From positions 314 to 56,857 of the forward strand of contig WSUB01000224.1 in assembly GCA_019633425.1 (NCBI GenBank): 56,544 bases of DNA, given 5' to 3'. Positions 11,288 to 22,052 of this stretch are shown here, piece after piece. The DNA is from Tulasnella sp. 424 (Eukaryota; Basidiomycota; Agaricomycetes; Cantharellales; Tulasnellaceae). Numbering within the stretch: the stretch's first letter is position 1; the number at the start of each line of letters is the position of its first letter. Made by a program: the position numbers and the translations under genes. The notes under the pieces are model-generated. The model was not told where the DNA came from, did no database searches, and saw only the letters and a list, made by a program, of their open reading frames with translations.

Positions 11288-11831
11288 ATCCACACGTCAG
11301 AGACTTGGCGCTTTCTGTCAGGTCGTTGTTCCCCGACCATGGCTTTCTTTGTATTCTGGGGGGGTCGCTCGCTAGGACAGAAAATGTACCTCTAATCACT
11401 CTTTGTACGACCTCCTTTTTATTTCTCATTTCTAACTGGGACTCGCGTGCGGGGGACGTGTAAAGCTCGATATCATGCATAATACCAGTAACATTTTAAA
11501 AGCAGTACAAGGCCGTCATTATAGACAGGCGTTTATCCTACGTTACAACAGTCCAAACGGGGAGGGCATCGATACAGGGAGTCGAAACGTTGGGAGAAGG
11601 TTACAAGCGCGAAAGTAAGAAGCAATAGAGCAGACTTTGTTTGTATAGTAAGCATTAGGTCGAACCCGAACCCGAAGGTTGAGGAGGAGTATTTGTTGCG
11701 CGCGACTTGGATCGGGTAGTCGGACGGGACCAATGCTTGGAGGCCCAGGTCAAGAAACCATCGCTACGAACGAAGGCAAGTGTATTAGAGAACCATCCGC
11801 AGACGAGAGAGAAATCGCCAAGCGCGACGTA
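11288..11831. other. Intergenic between convergent genes
   Basis: About 540 bases between the kinase stop and the stop of the - strand gene. It should hold both 3' ends. No ORF with support. Confidence 0.5.
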
Positions 11832-13127
11832 CTAGGTTCGCTTAGGAAGGCGATGCATGATCTGTTTCCACATGATGGGGTAAGCCAAGCGCTGATCCTC
11901 GTCGCTGCTGGTCTGGGGATCGAAGCCGGGGTTCTGTCGTTGATATTCACGTAGGGCTTCCCAAGCGATTCCCTTCTCGGTTTGGTTCCACGTCTTTCGT
12001 CCGGCGCTGGGTTGTCCTTCGGGGACTCTGAGCTCGTCGGGGCGCGTCCGACTGTATGGCTTTTAGCAAAGAGTCAGGTTTTTTTTTCATTCACGAACAA
12101 AGAAAGCCAACCGTCCCGCGCGAAATAGTAACTTACTCGGCCGCTCTTGGTTAGTTTTCCAGGAACGCAAGGAGCTGGGACAGCTGCACCGCGGGCGTTT
12201 CTCTCTCTTCGAGACCCTTGGCTTGATTGGGCTGGGGATGGGGGTCTATCGTCCAACACGACCGGTCGAAGTCGAAATGGAAGCTCGTTTTCCAATAGAG
12301 TTCCGTCGATTGAATCTTCGGAATACGACGAGTTCGATGGGGACGCGGTATCGCCAATGGTTGATCGATCGTCGTTGGAGCTGGAAATGGGCTTCAAGGT
12401 GAAATCAGCTGGGAGCGAAGGCGAAAAGTCGGGGTCGAGCTGGCTGCCCTCTTGGCTAGAGTCTGAAGCGAGTGAGTTGAGCAGACCGCCGCTCCGAGAG
12501 AGGCGGTCTTTGGAAATGCTACGGGATTTGCTGTAAGAAGACGAGGGCGGCCCGGTGGATTGGAATGCGGCCTAAGCAACGTTTCAGTTCGACATCCACG
12601 TGGGGGGACTGGATTTAAGGGAAAACTGAACTAACAGATGAAGAGGTGGAGCCACTAGGACGAATTGTCCCGCTCGAACTCCATTCTGGCACCGCCACAG
12701 CCGCCGGGAACCATGGCTGAGTCGAGGGACCGTCGCGTCGGTACGCAGGGTGGAGCGCGGGAGGGACGTTCGGCGAGGGTGTGGTCGGCCCTGCGCCAGC
12801 GTAGGATGGAACGTTTGGTAGGTCTGCGTGTTGAACGGGGGGGAGAGATGAGCGGGTAGTGGGCTGAGCATTGGACGGAGGGTGTGGAATTGATGGGGAG
12901 GGCCGGGGGCTAGGGTCAGAACTCGACGCGGCTTGGACTCGGTCGCGAGCGAGGTCTTCAAAGAGCGAGCGGATGGGAGGAAGGACGACGTCTGCCCCCT
13001 ACGGCAAGACGTTCAATAAGAATGCGGTGACTTGAACGTCCTGTTAACCAGGGATAATACGAAATGTACTTACGGCTGTCGGCGGCGGCATCTCTTGAGT
13101 CGATTGCGGTGGATCAGTCGGGTTCAT
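11832..13127 (-). CDS. Conserved-looking protein of unknown function, 359 residues
   Basis: Exons complement(join(11832..12059,12137..12571,12636..12998,13074..13127)); every junction is GT-AG and all four exon lengths are multiples of three (54, 363, 435, 228). The first three quarters are proline/serine-rich and probably disordered. The N-terminal part has VVLPPIRSLFEDLARDR. The last 60 residues are compact and charged: RVPEGQPSAGRKTWNQTEKG, then IAWEALREYQRQNPGF and a final IMWKQIMHRLPKRT. That tail looks like the functional part, but I do not recognise the family. No signal peptide or membrane segment is seen. Function unknown. Confidence 0.7.
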
Positions 13128-14339
13128 GGAAGACGTGGGTCCTTCGTGATTTTGAGCTGGGTTGTGGTGGATTGATATAAGTAGGGGAGGAGGGCGGTGT
13201 TCTAGATTCTGTATCAAGGGAAAAACTTGGGTCACCCTTTACGAGTGAGTAAGTGGAGAAGGGGCACAAGGGAACAAAAGCTTCGGGTCCAACAATGGAA
13301 ACTTTAAACTCCGCGCCAACTGAACGGGACCTCCTGCGTCCCTAATCCATCCATCAGAGGGAGCACGCGCGCTGACGATCGTATTTTCCCAGACTGAGAA
13401 CCTCAGCCACACATGAATCAAAACTTTTGCAGATGATTTCAGTGTCGTCCACTGAGGCTATTTTCGTTAGTTGAGGAGGAGAGGGATCAAAGAAAGGACG
13501 CAATACTGCTATGGAAGGATCATTGATGGGGCTGGCGTCAGCTTGAACCGGGTACATGGCGAAAACCAAGTCGGGGCGGAGTTGCAGGCTGAAACACCTC
13601 TTTTCGCTGTCCGCTGACATTGTGCGAGCACGCTCCCTGTCCACTTCCCCTCTTGACGGCATTGCAAATGCTGTGCATATTTACTCATAAAGAAGGTGGG
13701 TGACGAAGCTGGTGCCGTTGTTCTCGAAGGACCACTGTACGCCGGTTCAGTTCAATATCGCATCTGTTATTTCAGTGTTGACCGAAGGACGGGACCACTT
13801 CTACCATTCTACAACACGCTCTCTTCGACTCCTCTTTGATAAGTCCAGACGCCCAGACAAGTTTTCGACGGCATAACAACAAGCGCGATCAGACAAGTCC
13901 GGTGATTCTCAATGGGGCTCGGGACGCTTCCATAGGCTCGAGACTCCCGACCGGAGTGACTGTCCACCCAAGCCATAATTCCCTCCCGTCCATAGAAGCC
14001 GGACGTTGAATCCAAGACATGCCAAAACCCTCGAGCGATCGAAAATGGATCTATGGGCGCTTGTTGGTGGTGAACAAGGTGGTTCTCAACTTGCGGCAAG
14101 CAAATGATTTTCGGCATAATGAAAGGTTTTCATTATCCTTCAATCTAGCCCCGACCATGAAGCTATGGTCTTTTTAATGGAGCTGGGTGTTTCGATTCGG
14201 GCCAGTTCGAGGCAATCTATACAATTCTTTCTGGTGGAATGTTCGACGCCGAGCGGGATTCATGCCTAGATGGGTAGCACCGTCACGCAGACAATGCCAT
14301 GGCCTTCTCTTCTATCTTGGGGGTTGTGGATGAGAGCAC

Positions 14340-14650
14340 GCTCGTTCCAACTGACGTCTTTGATGTGTGGTTCGTGAGATGGAAAGTTGCGCGTTGGAAC
14401 TCCTCGAGTGCAAAGGGAGCCGCCGGGACTCAGGCTTTTGGAGATTCGTCCTTCTGTCTCGAATTACGGTTGGGCACCTGGCTTCGCTTCTTTGCTCTGT
14501 GCTGGCGCTAGGTTGTCCACAGTGTCATTTTCCAAACGGGTGGTGCATGGTGAGAATGGAATGGCGTTGCGGGCATCCGACCAAGGGCTGGTAAAGAGCA
14601 TCGAGCGCGACAAGTGCGCTAAGTGGAGCGTAAAAGCAGGGGAGGCTTTA
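14340..14650. repeat. Tandem repeat unit 1 (about 320 bases, diverged)
   Basis: Shares with 14665-14975, in the same order: GACGTCTTTG near the start, a GAGATGGAAAG-like block, TTACGGT(T/C)GGGC, GGCTAGGTTGTC-like, GGAATGGCGTTGC and a GTGCGCT(A/G)AGTGGA(G/T)CGTAAA end. Open frames differ between the units, so it does not look protein coding. Confidence 0.65.
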
Positions 14651-14664
14651 TTTAGAGCCTGCTC

Positions 14665-14975
14665 CGTCACTCCTGACGTCTTTGGGTTGTGTTTTCGTGG
14701 GATGGAAGGTCTGGGAGTGGGAATGTCCTCGAATGGGAAAGAAAAGCAAGTCGTAATCCAAGTTTTTGCGAGAGTCATCTTCTTTTTGCGTTTACGGTCG
14801 GGCGACCTGGCTGTGTTTTCTTGCTTCTAGACTGGGCTAGGTTGTCGTTGGTACATGGCTTTGGACCTTGGAGAATGGGATGGCGTTGCTGGCCATCCTT
14901 TTCAAGAGCTGGCAAAGAGTAGAGAACGATGGGCGCAACAGGTGCGCTGAGTGGATCGTAAAGCGAGGGAAAACG
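14665..14975. repeat. Tandem repeat unit 2 (about 320 bases, diverged)
   Basis: Second copy of the unit at 14340-14650, directly adjacent and in the same orientation; see that entry for shared blocks. Confidence 0.65.
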
Positions 14976-15283
14976 ACCAGCGTGTACGGCGATCTGGGCC
15001 GTTGGTGCAGTGCGATCCAACACGAACAAATGTGGTTCAACTTCCGACTGCAATTTCCATCCGCCGCCTCTCTCTCCTCAACTTGCCTGAATCCTCACAC
15101 TATCCAGCAAAAGCAGATACGTGCATCCCAACCACAGTCGGTCGCAATCAAGATTATCAAGTACTTGGAACGTACGACGCCTCCGGACCGCACGACTCTT
15201 TCGCCGCCCAAAAAAGTTTGCAAAGCCACAACGATTAGCTACAGCATGTAGATCCCAATGCCACTGTATTCCACTCGTAGTCA

Positions 15284-15972
15284 TCAACTCGCCACGGCGA
15301 TAGCCTCTTGCTGTTGCTGAGCTTGTCTGACAGTCTGCAGCTGCACAATCTGGACGCCCCGACGAGATATATCATCAGCCGTCAAGAACGAAACGCTTTC
15401 ACCAATTCACCGTAATAGACGTACCTCAGTCTTAACCTTCTCAGCCTTCTCGCCCAAGTCCTTGAGCCTCGTCTCGGTCCGCTTTCTTAAGAGTCGACGA
15501 GCCCAGGTGAGGTGGGCGATCCGGTCAAAGGGGAATCCCCAGACTCACATCTCTCCCTTAATGAAGTCCAACCGCTTCTCCACATTCTGCTTCGCCTCAC
15601 TCTGCTCCTGCTTCACGAGGACTGGTCCGATGAGCTTGTAGATGGTGTTGGCGGGTTTCAGTTGCGCGAATTCCTGCAATGCGTCGAGATTCAGTGGCGT
15701 TGGAGACTGTGTGGTTCTAGGAACTACAGCTCCCGTCGTTCCCCAAGGTTACCTTTTGGACCTGCTCGTTCTCCGTTAGCTGGGCATCCAGTCGCTGTCG
15801 ATTCTCCACCGCAGCAGTTAGATCTGACTCGGCGACCAGTGAACGGCGAGATCGTTGCATTTGCATTCAGTGTCCGCTTGTATTTAGTTCGCTGGAGAAT
15901 GAAATATATACCTTTTTGAAGTTTCTGATACTCTTCGGTAGCCTTTTCTAACCTCTCTTCAAGCGATGCCAT
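15284..15972 (-). CDS. YKE2: Prefoldin subunit 6
   Basis: Exons complement(join(15284..15349,15425..15485,15549..15673,15753..15823,15912..15972)), 127 residues, the usual size. N-terminal helix MASLEERLEKATEEYQKLQK, then ENRQRLDAQLTENEQVQKEF, the conserved KPANTIYKLIGPVLVKQE beta-hairpin region, and a C-terminal helix KRTETRLKDLGEKAEKVK. Two long coiled coils around a hairpin are the beta-class prefoldin fold. Prefoldin is a hexameric cytosolic chaperone that passes unfolded actin and tubulin to the CCT chaperonin. It lies head to head with the SNARE gene at 16133, with only 160 bases between start codons. Confidence 0.95.
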
Positions 15973-16132
15973 GGGAGGGTTAGCGTCGCGCGCTGCCAGT
16001 AAAAGCTGGGTTCAGTCGGAGCTTCAATTCGGACCTGCGCGGCTTGTGGGCGGGAAACCATCCTCGTCACCCACCACCACCGCGCCTTACTACATACCGT
16101 TACTCTTCAAGCGCCTCGCTTCCCTACCAGCC
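15973..16132. promoter_or_regulatory. Compact bidirectional promoter (prefoldin 6 / VTI1)
   Basis: 160 bases separate two divergent start codons, so both 5' UTRs and promoters must share this stretch. No clear TATA box is visible, as is common for housekeeping genes. Confidence 0.6.
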
Positions 16133-17232
16133 ATGGACAACTCACCAACATCACTCTTCGAGTCCTATGAGCAAGACTTCCAGTCGATCATCGGCTCGAT
16201 TAAGCAGAAGGTGGAAGTAGAGGCCGTTGCGCAGACAGGAGGTGCGAACGGAACAAAACAACACTTGAGAGTGGAGGGGAAGCTAATACCTGGACTCCTT
16301 CTTTTGTTGCAGAGCAGAGGAAAGCGACATTGAGATTCGTGGAGATGGAGTTGGACGAGGCGGATGAGATGGTACCGTCTTGGCATACTAGGGATTGGGG
16401 GAGAAATTGAAGTTCTGACCGGGGCCTACCGTCCCACCTGTAGGTGTCGCAAATGGAGGTCGAGATCCAAGGCATGCCCCAGTCGATCAAGTCCAAGTAT
16501 CAATCGAGGGTCAAGTCGTCAAAATCGGAGCTGCAGAAGTGGAAGAAGCAGGCTGTCAGTCCCTCCCTTACATCCCAAAGAGTTTTGGGGCTGCGGTCCC
16601 CGAGCCACTGCGCAGGAAACCACACCGCTGACCTTTGCTCTCTCTCTTACTCGCCAACGCCTTACAGAAAGACTTGCATTTCGCCGGCGCAAGGAACGAG
16701 CTCTTCTCCAGCCGATCGAACCCCTCGGGCGCAGACGACCCATACGCGGACGACGAAGGCCGGTCACAGCGGACCCGGTTGTTACAAGGCAACCAGACGT
16801 TGGCGGATAGCACCCGGCGACTGGAAGATTCGCAGCGGATCGCCTTGGAGACGGAGGGCATCGGAGCGGATATCTTGACGACGTTGCGGTCGCAGAGAGG
16901 CCAGATTGAGAATGCTCGGGACCAGGTGGGGCGTCATCATTGTCATCTCGAACGGGGATATCTTTTTTGTGCTAACAGGTTCGCTCACTAGCTTCAACAA
17001 GCGGATAGCTCGATAGACAGGGCTTCTGGCACTTTGAAGGGGATGATACGCCGGTGCGTTCTAATCCAGTTCATTGTCGTTGCCTTCGTCAGCTGGGAGT
17101 GACTGACGCGCAGCTTTGGCATTTTCTAATTCCTTGTTCCATAGAATGTACCAACAGAAAATCGTGACAGGAGCCATCATCACTGTGTTGGTTCTACTTA
17201 TCCTCATCATTCTCTGGGAGAAGTTGTTTTAG
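16133..17232 (+). CDS. VTI1: Vesicle transport v-SNARE Vti1
   Basis: Exons join(16133..16241,16313..16371,16444..16554,16668..16925,16992..17053,17145..17232), 228 residues, all introns GT-AG. N-terminal three-helix domain (FESYEQDFQSIIGSIKQKV, then LRFVEMELDEADEMVSQMEV), then a Qb-SNARE motif (residues about 125-200, with QTLADSTRRLEDSQRIALET and the central-layer region TEGIGADILTTLRSQRGQIE), then a C-terminal membrane anchor GAIITVLVLLILIILW. Vti1 acts in Golgi, endosome and vacuole fusion. An AATAAA signal lies near 17493. Confidence 0.96.
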
Positions 17233-18822
17233 TTGGGACGAACCCGGTTTCCTGTCTACGCAGCCTCGTAGTTCCCCGACTTCTGGACCTTTATACCACA
17301 TTGTCTAAATACGTTGTTTGGACGCTCCTCTCTCACCTGTTAACTTTATCCGTATCCCTTACTCCTTGCGACTTTTAGTGTTCATCGGTTCCTCCGCTCT
17401 GCATCCCGTGTTTTATGTCGGTACGATTCTTTCCATTTTCCTCATGTAAGCGCGGTTTACCCTCCTTCCCTTGCGGCAAAGCCAGCCCGTTGAATAAAAG
17501 CAGCTCGACTGGCTCGGGCGTTCAATGTGCTCAGATGATGAAGTCCCGTCGACATCACCGAATCAAGTACCTCCGCAGCGGTTATTGAGTGAGCTGAAGC
17601 CGTACTTGAAGCGCGCCAAATTATAGTCTTACAAGTCAGCGTAAGCTTGCAAGTTACAGGCTGGGTGATGGCACCTGTCTCGAATCGGCTCAGGTGAATG
17701 TCTGAGCACGACTTGCCTCGCAGCGAACCAGCAGGCTAGAGCCCCCAGTAAGCAGAACATAGCCTCTTCGGAGCTCATATTATTCCTGATGAATAGGTTC
17801 CCACGTGCACAGAACTTGATTATTTCTATTTGGATTATGGGCCACAGTCTGTTTGAGTAGGCGCTAAATGCTCCTCAAACAGAAATGAGACAGCCACACG
17901 GCTCTACAAAGGCGGTCACCCTTTCTGAAAGGAACGTGGGTACTAGTGGACTTGATGGAATGATTATTTGGTGTATAATATGAGGTAGATTACTTATAGT
18001 GGTGTGTGTTATCTCGGTTAAGTATCTCTTCAGAGTCCTAAACGATGCATGAAAGCCGATCGCGACAAATCCCTGCAAGAACCGCAGATCTTCGAGCGCT
18101 AACTATAAGACAAGGCCCTCAGATCTAGAACCATGGAGGAGGTAATTGACGCAGCGTACCTGGTTCTTGATGGGCCTGTCGTACGCTCAGCCATTCGTCG
18201 TGTGCTGATGGGCTCGGGGGTTCGGAGAATGCATCTACGTTCATACCAGTAAAACCATCTACTAGCCAGCCCGAAACAATGGCACTGGTATGCCCCATGA
18301 CCTGGATCCAAGCTTATATCAACGCATGGTCATACCGGAAAGAATCCCGGAACTTTTGGCGCCGACGGGATCTGGGTCGGCGGCAAAGAAGCGGCTAGGC
18401 TCTAGCCGAGCTTCGTGTTTCAAGATGAAATTTGAACCTTTCCCACATCCTTCTGCAAAATTTATGAGCGCCAGCACGACCAAGTTCAAAACTCGAATGG
18501 CAATGACTCAAAGCGGACTTCCAAGCAAAACGACCAGTCTGACAGTCCACCAATTCTGGTCCCGCTCCCTGCCAGACATTCAGACTATCATCTTTCTTCT
18601 ACCGCAACAGGCATGGGGACCATTTACGTCTGAGAAAGAGTATTGGTATATGAGAACGAACGAAACAACTAGTAGGGTTATTTTTTCAACTCCAACCACA
18701 GCTCCGCAGGGAGGCTCGACTCCGTCCGCACTCGGTCCCACGTGGCAACCGCATTGGCTTCCACCCTGTCCAATGCCACCGAAACCCCACGCAAAACCCT
18801 CAAAGAATCAGGCAAGAGACAC
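17233..18822. other. Intergenic, 1.6 kb
   Basis: Holds the VTI1 3' end and the region after the DUF3074 gene's stop. A 198-residue + frame at 18290-18886 partly overlaps the DUF3074 3' exons antisense and has no motif. I see no gene here. Confidence 0.45.
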
Positions 18823-19901
18823 TCAACGTCGCTGGTTTCGTTTGGCTCTCATAAATTTGAGGAAATGCTCGACGTCCTGGTGGTGAACGGCGAGGAACAG
18901 AAGAGCATTGGTATCGAGCGGTACGAAAATGGGACCAGGACGTACATGCGAGATTTGCTTTGGAACTGTTGCGGCAGCAATAAACTCTGGGATAACACCT
19001 CCGACATCACTACAAGTAGCCATCCTAAGGAGGTGCATCGGGTTGTTAAGAGGTGCTGCGCGGCGTGCAAAAATCGCTGTAGCGCGTCATACCTCCAATC
19101 CACTTTTCCGTCGAGGGTTTCCTGGATACGTTCTACAGCGAGATATCGACCTCTCACTCCTTTCTCTTCCATTGCGGCGAGTTCTGGGTCGGATGTAGGG
19201 TCGAACGGCATGGAGACGACCCATCCTTGTCGGAGTGGGTTCGTTTCCGAAACGGGTTCCAAATGTGAGACGATGAGCACGGTGAATGAGCGCTTTTGGA
19301 GCACGGGAGAAAAGTTGTAATGGAGGTTCCAAACTAGAAAACAAAGTGGTGCAGTGAGTACTGTTGTTCGCTTGGTCTTGCGGGGCCGAAAAAAGAGCTA
19401 AATATATACCTTCGCAGGTCCCAGTCTCGATGATAGTCACCAGAGATGCCTTTTGAATCATCGGTATGTACCTTCAAACACGGGAGCCTCAGCAAGGCAC
19501 TTGCTACGTGTGACAGTGCATATGCTCACTGTGACTCGTGCACGGCATGATTGACACCCAAACCCTCCCAGAACTCCTCAAACGTCCCATCGGCAGACCC
19601 ATGAACGCTCTTCCTCATAGCCCAAGGATGCCCATTTATTTTCGACGTGAACGTATGTACTCTTCCATCGTCGTATTTCGCTCCGGGCTTCCATTTCACG
19701 GTATCCGATGTGAGAATGGGTTTTGCTGCCTCGAGGACCTCTTCGGGAGACGGAATATCTAGGTAATTATTCAGCGGATAATTGGAAAAGTGGTGTGAGG
19801 TCGGTTTGGAATTAGCTGACAGTTTGATCAAGGGGAGTTGAAACGATGATGAGCTTACTGGACGGAGTGATTGGCCTGTCCAAGTCGAGAGCGAATGGCA
19901 T
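18823..19901 (-). CDS. DUF3074 (START-like) protein, copy A
   Basis: Exons complement(join(18823..18876,18946..19024,19093..19333,19410..19471,19530..19815,19859..19901)), 254 residues, all GT-AG. Recognisable blocks: FEEFWEGLGVNHAVHESQYIP, then TVLIVSHLEPVS, a GWVVSMPFDP strand, KGVRGRYLAVERIQET, and a C-terminal DVEHFLKFM helix. This is the layout of the fungal DUF3074 family, a START-like fold thought to hold a hydrophobic ligand; no reaction is known. No signal peptide or anchor. The paralog at 46739-47967 has the same six-exon plan, with first (43), fourth-from-last (62) and fifth (79 nt) exons identical in length. Confidence 0.82.
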
Positions 19902-20383
19902 GGTGATTGGCTGTGAGGTTGTGGTTGTGTGTGGATGAGGAGACGGAAGAGACACGGAGACCGAGTTGTGACGGGGGGAAGAAAGCCGCGTCACCACAGG
20001 CACCAGGCCATCAGGGACCGGATTTGTCCGGGCCGCCGGCAAAAATAGGACACACAAGAATAGCACGCTCGAAACTGCGCCCGCGGAGAGGTCAAAGTCT
20101 TGTCGGATGAAAGGCTTAAGCATGAACGCGCTAATAGGAGGGGTACATAGACATATGCATATGGTATTCCGGATACAGATAATAAATTAGGAATGCTACA
20201 GTGAAGATGGAGATTATTGGAATGAGAGCTACGGTGCTTAGACCATAAAGTTGTTGTGGGAATGTTTCATGGAAGTTTGTATGAAGGGTATAGTGGGGCA
20301 GGAAATGATTAAGGGAAGTGGGTCACCATGAAAGTATAGAGCCATCGAGGCGCTGGGTATCAAGAGAATGACGTTGGGTCGGA
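19902..20383. other. Intergenic
   Basis: About 480 bases: promoter of the DUF3074 gene (CT-rich on the minus strand near 19910-20000) and the 3' flank of the small KEN-box gene, AT-rich at 20140-20300. Nothing else recognised. Confidence 0.45.
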
Positions 20384-20748
20384 CTAGACTAAGATAGCGC
20401 CCTCAGAGGTGGACGCATGGGTGTTGCTAACTCCAGAATCAGGGACTTTGGCAAAAGTCTTGCCAACTTCTGAGGTGAGCATTCATGTCAGTCACGTTGT
20501 ACCTGGCACGGCAGCAGGGGCGACTCACTCCTTTGCCCGGCTTTGACTGGGCTTCCTCTCCTCCCCTTACGATGAAGAAGCTTCTGTAGTTCCGGTGGGA
20601 TGTTTTCTTTGCCAGGGTGAAGGGACTTGTAGCTATCAAGTTTCTTCTTCTTCCTATCCACTTCAGGGGAGCCACCAAACGGCTGGCGTTTAGGGCTTCC
20701 CGCGGCACCGGCAGTGAGGGGAGAGGTGGCATTCGTGATGGAGAGCAT
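20384..20748 (-). CDS. Small basic protein with a KEN box, 101 residues
   Basis: Exons complement(join(20384..20469,20529..20748)). The protein is short, serine/lysine-rich and probably unstructured. It contains SPKRQPFGGSPEVDRKKKK, then HPGKENIPPELQKLL, then GRRGSPVKAG. KEN followed by a nearby proline is the classic APC/C degron, and several SP sites could be CDK targets, so a cell-cycle-controlled protein is a reasonable guess. An upstream in-frame ATG at 20838 would add 30 residues, but the later start is preferred because the extra stretch looks like untranslated sequence. No family recognised. Confidence 0.5.
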
Positions 20749-22052
20749 GTCGTAAAGTGATGGATAGAGTATGGGTTGAGTAGTAGAGAAGGAGAAATTA
20801 GTAGGACACCTGTGTGAGGAGAGGACGGTGGAGAGCAACGGTCGTGGGTTATATACGACGGGTCCGGCGCCTCAATCCGAATGTTCAACGGCCTAGGCCT
20901 CGTCAGGTTGAGCATTTTGTAGCGTCAACTTGTCATCAGGGCAACGTGCTGAAAGAATATCGTTTTCAGCCCGCGGCTGGCCAGAACTGGCAAAAGGCCG
21001 AAGCGTGATATTGTGTGTGAAGTTGTGGCGGCGGTTGCTTGTCTTCCCAGTAGACGAGGATCCAGAAAAAGGGCGCAAGATTTCGCCTGTGTGTGAGAGA
21101 GAAAAGTATGTCGTGAATTGTGACGAAACCAAGTTGGTGGGTCGGTGATGAGTTCGGGGAGAACGCTCGGGTTTGTTATCGTCGCCTGTTGGGAGGCAAC
21201 CAGGACAAATGTGATCGATCGTGAGCAGAAAAGGCTCAATTCACTCAAGGAGATTTGGGTTCTCACTAGTATTAGATAGTCCGTTTCTCCCAAGAAAGGT
21301 CCTTCTAGATGCTGCGCGCTCTCTTTCAAATTTCGACATAGCCACATTGTCGTGTCCGATCTCACAGGAACAAAATTCGAGCGCTAATTGGAATACACGA
21401 TGTCCAATCACCAGATCTCCACGTATAATCTATCTGGCAGTTTCATACGGACGATGGGGAGTTATGCGAACCGCGTCAACTGGTGAGCAACCCGAGGATC
21501 TTGCGATGCGGCCCACTGACGCGGGTCCAGTCATAGTTCAGTTTTTTTTATGGAGAATGAAGAACCTGGATCAGAGAAACTGAACACAATGAGAGCTTTG
21601 ATGGACAATTGCTTCCGTGGCCACAACAGGACAGCAAGCGCTTAGGCTCCACCAAGTCATCTTCATTTGAAGAGGCGTTTTTGAATCTCTACAGTCAATT
21701 ATAGCAGAGTGAGAAGTGGTCTCTGTTGAATGCTATCGGAGGTCCCGTTCTTCGAGGTGTCACGATGATCTCAGCCGGAAGCGTAGATGTTCGATTTGGT
21801 GCCTTTGACCCTGCTCCGTCAAAGGACCAACACGGAAACGACGACGCTACTCTTCAACGCTCATTCAAAGGTCTGATTTATCCTACTGCAATCACCTCTT
21901 GTAGTGTTCTCGGCTCTGATAGGAGTCATTTTCGACAAGAATCTAGCAGGACGCGTCAGTGTTGCCGCACCAGTCCACAATCGAATCCGACGTCCTTCCA
22001 AGGAGAGTGCTCGTTCTCTCGACTCTTTTGCCGTTGAAGCACCACACCTACC
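20749..22052. other. Intergenic, 1.3 kb, upstream of the UBP2-like gene
   Basis: Several short overlapping frames on both strands with no motif. It should hold the promoters of the KEN-box gene (leftward) and the deubiquitinase (rightward). Confidence 0.45.

Larger units (their letters stand above)
13128..15283. other. Gene-poor stretch with an internal tandem repeat
   Basis: About 2.2 kb with no gene I can support. A 102-residue frame at 13354-13662 (-) and another at 13809-14117 (-) have no motif or splice partner. The right half is dominated by two diverged copies of a roughly 320-base unit, entered separately. It may be a regulatory region, a non-coding transcript or relic DNA. Confidence 0.5.

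Noticed and set aside
13354..13662. Possible upstream exon of the 359-residue gene (MSADSEKRCFSL...)
   Set aside because: No donor/acceptor pair joins it in phase, and a good ATG exists at 13127.
18290..18886. 198-residue plus-strand ORF
   Set aside because: Its end runs antisense through the DUF3074 3' exons and the rest has biased low-information composition with no motif.
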